Assembly (NCBI RefSeq): GCF_902506095.1
Contig: NZ_LR733293.1
Coordinates: forward strand, 1,319,103 to 1,383,102
Source: Arthrobacter sp. 9AX
Lineage (GTDB): Bacteria; Actinomycetota; Actinomycetes; Actinomycetales; Micrococcaceae
Length of the DNA stretch: 64,000 bases
Reading direction: 5' to 3'
Below are positions 1-9,400 of the stretch, in pieces (position 1 is the first letter of the stretch; the number at the start of each line of letters is the position of its first letter). The notes beneath the pieces are model-generated. The model saw only the letters and a list, made by a program, of their open reading frames with translations. It did not search any database and had not been told where the DNA came from. Both the position numbers and the translations under genes were made by a program.

Positions 1-2
1 TT

Positions 3-869
3 ATGCAGTGCGCCCTGCTGAGCAGAAACTTCCTCATGATCGGCGACCCTGGCCAGATTCCGCCGGTAGTAACCATTGATGTGCGCCGATGGGAGACCTC
101 CCCCCGTGCGCCCCATGAGGCTGCGCCTACGATCGTACTGGCGGAACCCACCCTAGAAGGTGTTCGATTCGTGGGTTCTCTACCGGCATGCCGCCGGCTT
201 CCCCATGAGTCAGTGGCCTTCGTCAAGCCCTTCTACGATTTCGACTTCGCGGCGTATGTTCCGGCCGCAACTCGGGGGATTGACTTGCCTGAGGGCCATA
301 AGCTGGGGAAGCTCAGCGACGGGCGACCGCTAGCTCTGACCCTGCCCACCGCGCCCCAGGGCCCACCGATGGAGGTCGATCAGGAGTTGGCACAGATGGC
401 AGGCCACGTGGTCGCAGATCTCTTGGACACCCGCGCGATGGTCCGTGACGGCCACGGCACCCCGCGGACCCTCACCCCGGGCGACATCGGGGTTTCAAGT
501 AGTCATCGCGTCATGAACGCCGCGCTCACGTCCGCCCTGTCCAGATGGGGCTCTCGCATACGGGTCGACACCCCTGAACGTTGGCAAGGTCTGGAGCGCC
601 CTGTGATGATTACCATCCATCCCCTTTCGGGAGTTACCGACCCGTCTTCCTTCGATCTGGAGACCGGCAGGCTCTGTGTCATGGCGTCCAGACACGAGGC
701 GGCGCTGGTGGTCCTTACCCGCGATCACGTGGGCGAAACGCTCTCGAATTACGTCCCCAGCGCTGAGCAGGCTCCAGGGCGGCCGGACGTGGTGGGTCGA
801 GGGCACGATGCTCATTTCCGATTCTGGCAAGCCCTCGTTGATCAGGGCCGGGTCCGTCCGTTCAGTTGA
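3..869 (+). CDS. SF1 DNA/RNA helicase, C-terminal part (5' end outside window)
   Basis: The reading frame is open from the window edge, so the visible 288 residues are only the C-terminal part and the first Met is probably internal. Helicase motifs visible: a motif III-like GDPGQIPP near residue 14, a motif V-like stretch DTPERWQGLERP near residue 189, and a motif VI-like segment LCVMASRH near residue 224. These match the second RecA domain of superfamily 1 (DNA2/UvrD-like) helicases. The gene converges on the UvrD-like helicase and the two 3' ends overlap by 8 bp. The substrate and partner domains cannot be judged because the ATP-binding domain lies upstream. It begins a run of helicase genes, which suggests an accessory defence or repair island. 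Confidence 0.75.
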   Translation: MQCALLSRNFLMIGDPGQIPPVVTIDVRRWETSPRAPHEAAPTIVLAEPTLEGVRFVGSLPACRRLPHESVAFVKPFYDFDFAAYVPAATRGIDLPEGHKLGKLSDGRPLALTLPTAPQGPPMEVDQELAQMAGHVVADLLDTRAMVRDGHGTPRTLTPGDIGVSSSHRVMNAALTSALSRWGSRIRVDTPERWQGLERPVMITIHPLSGVTDPSSFDLETGRLCVMASRHEAALVVLTRDHVGETLSNYVPSAEQAPGRPDVVGRGHDAHFRFWQALVDQGRVRPFS

Positions 870-3609
870 GCTTTGCCGCGCCGCAGACTTTGTGGAGGTC
901 GCAGCTGCGGCACTTCTTGGTGTCGGGAAGCGGCATGAATTCTCGCTGCTTCAGGCTTTCCGCTGCGATCAGTACTCTGGCTTCGGCGGCCGCGACTGCC
1001 GCGTCATCGACGCTAACTGAGTGTCGGGTTGTGCTGCCCATGTCGTGGATGAAGGCAGCCCCGACTGTCAGCCCCTCTCGCCTTCCGGCGCCAGCGTAGA
1101 CCTGGAGCTGGAGCGGTTCGATGCTGCCGCCTGTTGAGGTTTTGTAGTCGATGATTGCAAGGTTGTTCGGGACACCGTCGTGCGCGTCGTAGATGACGTC
1201 GGCGCGTCCGCTGACGACGACGCCGGGGAGGCAAAGCTCGAATGGACGTTCGGTTGCCCAAGTGCGCAGCAAGTCTTCTTTATGGTCGGTGACGTACTTG
1301 AAGACCAGACGCCGCGCGTTTTCGCGCATTTCCTTATGTGCTGCCTTGTTGGCAAACGGCAAGAAGAAATCTGATGTCAATTGGTCGTTTATCACTCGTG
1401 GCGATGGCAGCTGGCCGACAGCCTGGGTGTGCTCCGCGAGCACCCGCATGACGTGGTGCACGGCGTTGCCATATCCAAGCTCGGCCTTGACCGGCGGCAT
1501 GAAACCAAGTTCCCTTCTCAGGAGGTAACTTTGGGGGCAAGCTGCGTAGGCTGCGAGATCGCTGTAGGTGATCGCAAGGTCAGGAAGGTCGAATGCACTC
1601 GCAAGCGCGCTGGTGGGGAGTCCTGCGTTCTCAACCAGTTCACTGCATTCAGTTAAGTAGGGGGAGGGGTGAGTCCTTTTTGTAGTAACTCGCTGGTGCG
1701 ATGACAGTGATACCCAGTCGCGGGCCCGCGTCACGGCTACGTAGAACAAACGGCGTTCGTCGGCATCCGATCCCTCGTACCGGGGGGCGTCGAAGAGTCC
1801 GCGGTCAACGAGCCAATTCTGTGGTGTACCGACCTTGGTTGTAGGGAACCGCGCTTTGGTCAGAGACGGAAGGAAAACAACGGGCCACTCCAGGCCCTTG
1901 GAACCGTGGATTGTACCCAGGGCCACGCCGTCAGCTCGGAGATCATCTTCGCCGTCGAAGTCGTCGTAGTTTCCGGTCGCATAGTTCACCAACAGGAGCG
2001 CGAAGTTGCGGTAGAACCACTCGTCACCAATCGCGCCCCCAACCTGCTCGCCTGGAGCGCCCGCGTCTCGCCGAGACCTCCTAGTGACCGTCTCGTAGTC
2101 AGCGAGCACGTTGGTAAACCGCGCAATGGTACCCAGTCGGTTCCGCTGTCTCTCGTCGGATAAATCCCACTCGGAGAGACGGAGCAGCCCGGCCAGTTCG
2201 TAGAAGTCCCCCACGAGGCTTACGTTGAAGTCCTTCTCGCGAGTCTGTGCCTTCCACTTGGTTAGGTGCTCTCGAACCGTTCCGAGAATCAGGCCGCCGA
2301 GGCCGAAAACTTGAGCGTAGGTGTCCATGAGGCCGTCGATGGTGACGCGTGCGCGCGTGACGTAGCGTCCCGGCGCCCACTCAACGTCAGACATCCAGGC
2401 GTAGGTCGCACCTAGGACCGCGGCCTCCGGTTGCTCAAACAGGCCGGTCCGGCCCCCTGGCTGTACCGGTATGCCTGATGTCTCCAAAGCATCCAGTAGC
2501 TTCGCATAGGCCACCTTGCCCCGGACCAGAATCGCGATGTCCCGGTATGGAACTCCCTCCGCATGGAGCTGTCGGATGTCCTGGGCGACCGCAGTGGCCT
2601 CAGCGACCTCATCGTCGAGTCCGACGGTGACCGAGACGGCCGGTCCATTGGCGGTCCGATGGGTTCCCATTTCCTTGGGTAGCCGTCCTGGGATCGACTT
2701 GGCGAATGCGTTTGCGAGATCGACGATGCCGGGGCGTGATCTGCGGTTCACGAGGAGATGGAACTGTGTGACGCCGTCGTACCGCTCGGCAAAGGTCACG
2801 ATGTTTTTTACATTGGACCCACGCCACTGATAGATCGCCTGGTCGTCATCTCCAACCACCACCAAGTCGGCGTTGCCGTCCGGCCTGGTCAGTAACTTAA
2901 TGAGCTCTTCCTGCGCGGGGTTGACGTCTTGGTACTCATCCACGATTAGATGCCGGAGGTCTGCGGTAATCTTGGCATGCACGCTGGCATCCCTGAGTGC
3001 GTCGATTGCTCTAACGATCTGCGTGCCGAACGACATGAACCGGTAACTGTCGAGCATGTCGTAGTACTTGACCAGCGTGTCTTTGAAATCGCCCCCAGCC
3101 AGCTGGTCGACGTCGAGGAGTTCGTTTTCGACTATGTCGACGCTCTTCTGGAACGCCTCAACCCCGCGGAAGAGCCTGCCTGAGTTGTCGAAGCGCTTCA
3201 ACCCGAGCCGGGTAGCTTCCCTATAGAGCAGGTTTACCAATTGATTTGCGTCTAGCGGTGTATAGGTCTCGTAGGTCGGCACATAAGACTGCAGCAACCG
3301 GAAGCAATAGGCGTGCATCGTGCCGACGAAGAGCTTGCCGAGTTGGTTTGTAGCGGACTCGCCGACTTTGGCCGTCACTCGCTCCCGGATTCGTTCCTTG
3401 AGTTCGGTCGCGGCCTTCTCAGTAAAGGTGAAGGCCACGATCGACGCAGGATCTACGCCTTCGGCAAGCAGCGAAGCAACCCTTTGGGAGACGACTTCAG
3501 TCTTCCCGGAGCCGGCCGCAGCAATAATCTGAACGTGCCCACCGCGGTGGGCGACCGCCTCGGCTGCTTCGCCCGCGAGGGTGGGAATGGTGTCCACCGC
3601 ATCAATCAT
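862..3609 (-). CDS. UvrD/PcrA-type ATP-dependent helicase fused to RecB/Cas4-like Fe-S nuclease
   Basis: About 915 residues. Walker A AAGSGKT lies at residues 31-37 and the motif II DEYQD box at about 224-228. GDDDQAIYQWRG (motif III/Q-like) and the C-terminal helicase motifs VTRARD follow. The last 200 residues carry a RecB-family nuclease signature: GRADVIYD, then DYKTS near 821-825. Three cysteines near the C-terminus (about 900, 903, 909) plus an upstream YAACPQSY cysteine fit the AddB/Cas4 Fe-S clasp. The architecture is that of a combined 3'-5' helicase and exonuclease acting on DNA ends. The ATG at 3609 was chosen over a TTG at 3618; neither has a strong Shine-Dalgarno. The gene is divergent from the HelD-like gene and convergent with the upstream helicase fragment. 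It could serve recombination repair or phage defence; context favours defence. Confidence 0.9.
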   Translation of the reverse strand: MIDAVDTIPTLAGEAAEAVAHRGGHVQIIAAAGSGKTEVVSQRVASLLAEGVDPASIVAFTFTEKAATELKERIRERVTAKVGESATNQLGKLFVGTMHAYCFRLLQSYVPTYETYTPLDANQLVNLLYREATRLGLKRFDNSGRLFRGVEAFQKSVDIVENELLDVDQLAGGDFKDTLVKYYDMLDSYRFMSFGTQIVRAIDALRDASVHAKITADLRHLIVDEYQDVNPAQEELIKLLTRPDGNADLVVVGDDDQAIYQWRGSNVKNIVTFAERYDGVTQFHLLVNRRSRPGIVDLANAFAKSIPGRLPKEMGTHRTANGPAVSVTVGLDDEVAEATAVAQDIRQLHAEGVPYRDIAILVRGKVAYAKLLDALETSGIPVQPGGRTGLFEQPEAAVLGATYAWMSDVEWAPGRYVTRARVTIDGLMDTYAQVFGLGGLILGTVREHLTKWKAQTREKDFNVSLVGDFYELAGLLRLSEWDLSDERQRNRLGTIARFTNVLADYETVTRRSRRDAGAPGEQVGGAIGDEWFYRNFALLLVNYATGNYDDFDGEDDLRADGVALGTIHGSKGLEWPVVFLPSLTKARFPTTKVGTPQNWLVDRGLFDAPRYEGSDADERRLFYVAVTRARDWVSLSSHQRVTTKRTHPSPYLTECSELVENAGLPTSALASAFDLPDLAITYSDLAAYAACPQSYLLRRELGFMPPVKAELGYGNAVHHVMRVLAEHTQAVGQLPSPRVINDQLTSDFFLPFANKAAHKEMRENARRLVFKYVTDHKEDLLRTWATERPFELCLPGVVVSGRADVIYDAHDGVPNNLAIIDYKTSTGGSIEPLQLQVYAGAGRREGLTVGAAFIHDMGSTTRHSVSVDDAAVAAAEARVLIAAESLKQREFMPLPDTKKCRSCDLHKVCGAAKLN

Positions 3610-3870
3610 GAGACTCAATGTAGTACAGGAGCGGCCCCAAATTCGGAGGGCAACTTCACGGATTGCAGTGTCGGTTATTCTCTCGGCTCATGCACGCCTT
3701 GGCAGGAACTCTGCGAGCAAGGAGTTGGTGTTTAAGGTGCTCCAACAGCGGTCGCCTATGCGAGGGTTTGGTGGCGCCGGTTGCATAAATGTCTGTGATC
3801 GCCGATACATTGTTACCAACTACATAGCGTTACATAGCGCGGCCCGAGGGCCACAAAACTGGGGGAAATA

Positions 3871-6261
3871 GTGAGCGTGGACACCGGCGTCGGCAACCTC
3901 TCGAAGGCAACTGAACTTCAACTCGAGCAGACCTTCTTCGACCGGGCAAAACTGTACCGAGACGGACAGAACAACGCGTGGTCCATGGCAGGCGCATCGG
4001 CCGGAACCGCCGTCGAACGCCGCGCCTACAAGAACGCCATGGAAAAGCGGAAGATCGCGTCTCCTGAGGACCCCGTAGCGCTGACAAGGATTGACTACGA
4101 GGACGGCGACAAGCTCTACATCGGTAAGGTTGCGATCTTCGACGAAGAAAAGAACCTCTTGGTTGTCAATTGGCAGGCGCCCGCAGCTGCGGTGGCCAAC
4201 CAAGCATCGGTGCACGATCCTCTCGGGCTTCGGCGGAAGCGCGTTTTCCACGCGCCAGCCAACAAGATATCGAGCTTCGAAGACATCGTCTACAAGGTGT
4301 TGGCCGAGGCCGTTAGCGAACTTGACGATCACAGCTACGCAGGGGATGCGCTGCTCCAGTCCCTGACCCGCAAGCGCGGTTCTGAGATGACGGACATAGT
4401 CAAGACAATCCAGGCCGCGCAGGACAGGTTAGTGAGAGCAGATAAGGATCAACTTCTGATCATTCAGGGCGGGCCCGGAACCGGCAAGACCGCCGTCGCG
4501 CTTCACCGGGTGTCGTGGCTGCTGTTCAACTACCAAGACGAACTGCCCCCGGAGGACGTCCTAGTGGTGGGCCCAAACCCGACGTTTACAAGGTACATCC
4601 GGCGGGTCTTGCCGGACCTGGGCGACGACGACGTGGTCCAGCAGGCACTCCAGAACCTGCTGTCCAACGAAGTTCAACTGACCGGCACAGACAGCCGCGC
4701 CGTGGCAGCCGTCAAGGGTTCGGCCCGAATGAGCCAGGTCCTCGAAAGAGCGCTCAAGCAGCGCATCCGTGTGCCATCTGAAGACATCCGAATTCAGCGA
4801 CGGAACACAGTGCTCACGGTGTCCGTGCCCGCGAGCAGCATCGCCGAAGTCCTGAAGACGCTCCAATTCGACTCATTTGCAAGCGGTCGACGTCGATTCC
4901 GGCAGCGGCTGGTTGAACTCTGCGCCCCGCAACTAGGCAACATCCGCCAGGTCTCGCCTGAACAGTTTCTGGATCTTAGAGCACTGGATGCGGAAGTTGA
5001 GAAGATCTGGCCACAGATCACGCCCCAGCAATTCCTCAGGGAACTCCTTGGTTCCAGGGAACGGATGAAGCGAGCCGCCGAGGGGCACTTGGCACCGGAC
5101 GAGATGGAGCTGCTCTACCGTCAGCAGGCCGAGAAGGTCTCTGATGAACCATGGACAACGGCCGACTTGGCGCTGCTGGACGAGGCGCAGGCTGCGATGA
5201 GGGAAGCGCCGCGCACTTACGGGCACATCGTGGTGGACGAGGCCCAAGATTTGTCGAAGATGCAGCTTCGAGCCATTCGCCGTCGATCTAAGAACGGCTC
5301 AATGACGGTGGTAGGCGATATCGCTCAGTCAACAGGCCCCTACTCGCGGGACTCATGGGACGACATCGCCGCCATTCTGGGAGAGGGAACCCCTGCTCAG
5401 GTGACTTCGCAGATCGCAGAACTTGAACATGGCTACCGCGTCCCGAAGCAAGTGTTTGACGTGGCACTGCCGATTTTGCAGTCCGCTGCGCCATCCGTCA
5501 CGCCGCCTAGAATCCTAAGGGACGTGGAGTACGCGCCACGATTCGCGGCTGTTCCGGCCGGAGAGCTGGCGGAGGAAGTGGCCCGCACAGTTTTTATGCA
5601 CAGCGGGCGGGGCCGTTTCGTGGGGGTGGTTGCTCCCGTCCAGCTGTGGTCCGGGCTTCGTGAAGCGTTCCGAACCGATGACCTTCAGTGGAGCGAGTCG
5701 ACAGAGGGTGAACTCTCGACAGCCATAAACCTGGTTACGCCGGAAGACGCCAAGGGACTTGAATTTGATGCCGTCATTGTGGTGGACCCCGCCTCCATTC
5801 TGGACATGCCGCACGGCGAACGCATGCTCTATATCGCGTTGACTCGCACCACGACTCATCTGGACGTCATCTATCCCTCCGGATCTCTGCCAAAGCTTCT
5901 TGGCGGAAGCGAGGACGAGACTTTTGAAGCGATGAACGACGAACGCGCGCCGGACATCGACGTGCCCGTGGTCTCGACGACTTCCAGCGGCCCACACGCG
6001 GAGGCCGCAGCTGCCGAATCGCCGCGCACGGCTCCGGCTGACCCTGCTCTCGTAGCAGGGGCGGCCGCGACGCTCCCCGAAGCGTCCGGAGAGCAGGCCC
6101 AAGTGCGCAACGAAATGGCGAGCCTCGACGGGATGCAGCAGGCAATGGCAGTTCACTGGGCGAAGTTCTTCTCGGCGCAACTGACGGACAACGTGCCGGC
6201 CAAGCTGGTTCCTGCCGTCTTGGAAGAATTGGCACGCATGAAACTGGATGATCGAGCCTGA
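3871..6261 (+). CDS. HelD/HelR-like RNA polymerase-associated ATPase (UvrD-like fold)
   Basis: 796 residues with a GTG start behind GGGGGAA. An N-terminal helical segment is followed by YIGKVAIFD and VVNWQAPAAA, the YIGR/DWRAP-type hallmark of HelD proteins. Walker A GGPGTGKT is at residues 200-207 and the Walker B box VVDEAQDLS at about 454-462. A UvrD C-terminal domain (EDAKGLEFDAVIVVD) follows. Known HelD/HelR proteins clear stalled RNA polymerase and can confer rifampicin tolerance. A long Ala/Pro/Glu-rich linker (about residues 690-745) precedes a final helical segment of about 45 residues that I do not recognise from the family. The gene is co-directional with the giant helicase 164 bp downstream. 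No rifamycin-associated element was seen upstream. Its role could be RNA polymerase recycling or a helicase within a defence island. Confidence 0.82.
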   Translation: MSVDTGVGNLSKATELQLEQTFFDRAKLYRDGQNNAWSMAGASAGTAVERRAYKNAMEKRKIASPEDPVALTRIDYEDGDKLYIGKVAIFDEEKNLLVVNWQAPAAAVANQASVHDPLGLRRKRVFHAPANKISSFEDIVYKVLAEAVSELDDHSYAGDALLQSLTRKRGSEMTDIVKTIQAAQDRLVRADKDQLLIIQGGPGTGKTAVALHRVSWLLFNYQDELPPEDVLVVGPNPTFTRYIRRVLPDLGDDDVVQQALQNLLSNEVQLTGTDSRAVAAVKGSARMSQVLERALKQRIRVPSEDIRIQRRNTVLTVSVPASSIAEVLKTLQFDSFASGRRRFRQRLVELCAPQLGNIRQVSPEQFLDLRALDAEVEKIWPQITPQQFLRELLGSRERMKRAAEGHLAPDEMELLYRQQAEKVSDEPWTTADLALLDEAQAAMREAPRTYGHIVVDEAQDLSKMQLRAIRRRSKNGSMTVVGDIAQSTGPYSRDSWDDIAAILGEGTPAQVTSQIAELEHGYRVPKQVFDVALPILQSAAPSVTPPRILRDVEYAPRFAAVPAGELAEEVARTVFMHSGRGRFVGVVAPVQLWSGLREAFRTDDLQWSESTEGELSTAINLVTPEDAKGLEFDAVIVVDPASILDMPHGERMLYIALTRTTTHLDVIYPSGSLPKLLGGSEDETFEAMNDERAPDIDVPVVSTTSSGPHAEAAAAESPRTAPADPALVAGAAATLPEASGEQAQVRNEMASLDGMQQAMAVHWAKFFSAQLTDNVPAKLVPAVLEELARMKLDDRA

Positions 6262-6425
6262 CGCAGGCATTTGTATCGAGTCGCTAACCATTCACGGCCC
6301 ACGTGAACCCACGGGCCAAATGGAGCTGCGACCCAGATATTCTGCAGTGGATGATTGAAGCCTGCCGGTTCGACAGGTAAGTGGCGTAGTAAACAATCCG
6401 ACCGGTTCGGAAGACAAGGGGAGTC

Positions 6426-9400
6426 GTGTCGACAGGCAAAGGCGTCTTGGACAAGAAACTCGCGTTGCAGATGCAGCGGTGGCGCGATGACTTGTTGTCA
6501 ATCGACAGGCGCCAGAGGCTGGTCTACTTTCAGCATCCCAAGAGCGGAACGTTCGAAATAGTTGAACCTGGTTGCTTGGACGTCGAAGCCATTGTCAACG
6601 ACGGCGACGTGATCCTTGAAAGCGGGGTGCCCGTTGAACGAGCCGCAGACGATTCCGCCGCAGGAATGGGCCTGCCAACACGCGGACCTCGAACTCTTAG
6701 GATTGCGGCCAAGACACCCGCCCAAGTCCTCAGTACGTCCAAACGCCTTCACCAACGCTCCGAACAGGAATACGCCGATCGAGGCGTTTGGACCCTGTAT
6801 CTCGGCTACGGCATGCTCAACTGGATTGATCCCGCCGACGCCAAGAAAATATCAAGCCCGTTGCTTCTGGTGCCCGTCCGGCTCGTGAAGGAAGGCCAGC
6901 AGTACGTACTGCGCAGAACCGAAGACGAGCCTGCGCTGAATACAGCGCTCGGGCTCAAGATCAGCCGGGACTTTGCCGTCGAATTGCCGGAGCTTGACGT
7001 TGACGACCTTACTGTTTCAAAAGTCCTTTCCGGCGTTCGCCGAGCAGTCTCGCACGAACCGGGATGGACTGTCGATGACCGAGTCGTGATGTCCATCTTC
7101 AGCTTTCACAAGGAAGCTATGTACCGCGACCTTGAGCAGAACGAGGCGAAGATTGTCGCCAATGGCATGATCCAGTTGATGGCTCTCGGACCGGAAGCCC
7201 CACATTCGTCCGATTTCTCCTTTGACCCCGTAACAGATGAAGACCTAGATTCCCACCTGGCGCCGGAGAAGTTGCACAGCATCCTCGACGCCGACGGTAG
7301 CCAGCGGAAATGTGTCTTGGCCGCACGCGAGGGTCGAAGCTTCATCATGGACGGGCCGCCCGGGACCGGCAAAAGCCAGACCATCGCCAACATCATTGCT
7401 GAGCTTATAGCGACTGGGAAAACAGTTCTCTTCGTCAGCGAGAAAGCTGCCGCTCTGGACGTCGTGCGCGACCGCTTGACGAACCGGCAACTAGATCCCT
7501 TCCTTCTGGAACTGCACAGCCACAAGGCCACGCGAAAGCAAGTAGTCCAAACCCTCCACGCAGAACTTACTCGCAGGCCAGTCGCGAAGAGCTCGTTCAC
7601 GGACACAGACCGCTCTCAGCTTGCCAAGAGCCGGAAGCGCCTAACCGACCACTCCAATGCCATGAACGAGATCCGCAGGCCCCTCGGACGGAGCCTCCAC
7701 GACGTCCTGGGCAGGCTCGCCCAACTTACGGACTTCGACGCTTATCCGACCGGCGACCCCAAAGTGCTCGGGTCTCTTTCGGCAGAAGATCTCGCTGAAC
7801 TCCACATGGCGGCAACGTCCCTGTCCAAAGTCTGGCGTCCAGCTGAAGACGGGGAATCCTTCGCATGGCGGGGACTCGCCGGCGAAGGGCTAACGCAGGC
7901 CCAAATCAAAGACCTTGACAGCGCGGTAAGCTCGCTCTCCCAAGCCACGGAACGCCTGCTCCGAACCGTCCACCTCTTTGATGCCCAGATGCCGTTCTGG
8001 ACAGTTGGACTGGACTCTGCTGGCGTCCAGTCCAGGACACTTCTCACTTCCTTACTCCGGGACCGCCGCAAAGTGCCGCCTGCCTGGTTGTCGGCCGCCA
8101 ACTTGGCGCCTCTGCTGGCGAGGATGGAGAAGCTGGAAGCCGAGGAGCACCTCTTTAGTGCAAGAGAAGACCGGGTGCGCCAAGTCTGCGGTGACCGATG
8201 GACCAGGACCGATCAAGATCTTCAAGTTCCACTCGATGAATTCGTCAAGCGCGATCCGAAGTTCTTCACCCGCTCGCTCGACGAGCTCACGTTCGCTGAG
8301 ATAGACGGCGTTGAGCAAGGCGCCGCAGCGGCGGCTGACCAAATCGGTTCCATAATGGAAAAGGCCCGAGCCCTGGGGCGTCTCTTTGACGTGGAACTCG
8401 ACGCCTTGACGCTGAACAAGTGCCGCGCTCTTTCCTCGCTGGCGGAGCTGAGCCAAGGTGGGAGCCTCCCCGAGCCCCAGTGGATCAATCCCAGCGTCCA
8501 GGGTGCGTTGGATGAGAGCGCACGGGTCTTGGCCGAGCTCTCCGCGATTGTGCGTGAGCGCCAGGCTGCGATGGAATCCACCTTCCGTCCCGAGATACTG
8601 GCGCTCGACATTAACGGATTGAAAGTCCGCTTCGACACCCAGCATCGGGGGCTCAAGCTGTGGAGCAAGCAAGCACGGCTGGATAAGAAGACTCTGCGCG
8701 AAGTCACCGTTGCAGGCGTCGCAAATAAAGAAGTCATAGCCCTGCTCGGCGATGCCTTGGCCTGGCAGACGGCCCAGGAGAACCTCTCGGCACGTGAACC
8801 GGAATACGGGCCCCGTCTGGGCAGCTACTACCAAGGCGTAGCAACGGACTTCACCAGAATCGCCCAGGCCCTCAAAGTCGCCCGATCCGCCATCAAACTG
8901 GCCGGCGACGATGTTAGCTCAAACGCGCTGGCCCGTCAGCTTAGTCGATCAAGCACCCCTGATGCGGCGCTGATTCCGCTCGCCCGCGAGGTCGCGGCCA
9001 TGGTTGAGCGCTTTGGCCACGAAACACTGGCACTTTTCAGTGAAAAATTCCTCGAAACGATTGGCGACATCCCCTTAGGTACCCTTCACGGTAGGCTCGC
9101 TGATGCGGCGGAGAATTTCTCGGCTGCAAGGCCGCTCCGGCTCCGACTCATGGAACTTGTCGGCGAGATCGCGACACCCGGTGCCGCAGGCACCGCGCTG
9201 AGCCAAATCAGCGACCTTGCCCGATTGGAGGATGCCACGGCGCAGGCCGCTGCCGGCCACGCAGAGGCGCTGGGCCCGCGCTACCGGACGCGCGGTACAG
9301 ACTGGGCGGGGCTGCTTGCTGATCATGAGTGGGCATCAGCCGTGCGGAAAGTCGTCGGAGGTCCGATCGACGAAGACGCCATTCGTTTCGTCGAGGACTT

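Noticed and set aside
3619..3870. Rifamycin-associated element upstream of the HelD-like gene
   Set aside because: The known inverted GGGGCTTGC-type element is absent; only a short TACATAGCG direct repeat (3822-3840) is seen, too small to call.
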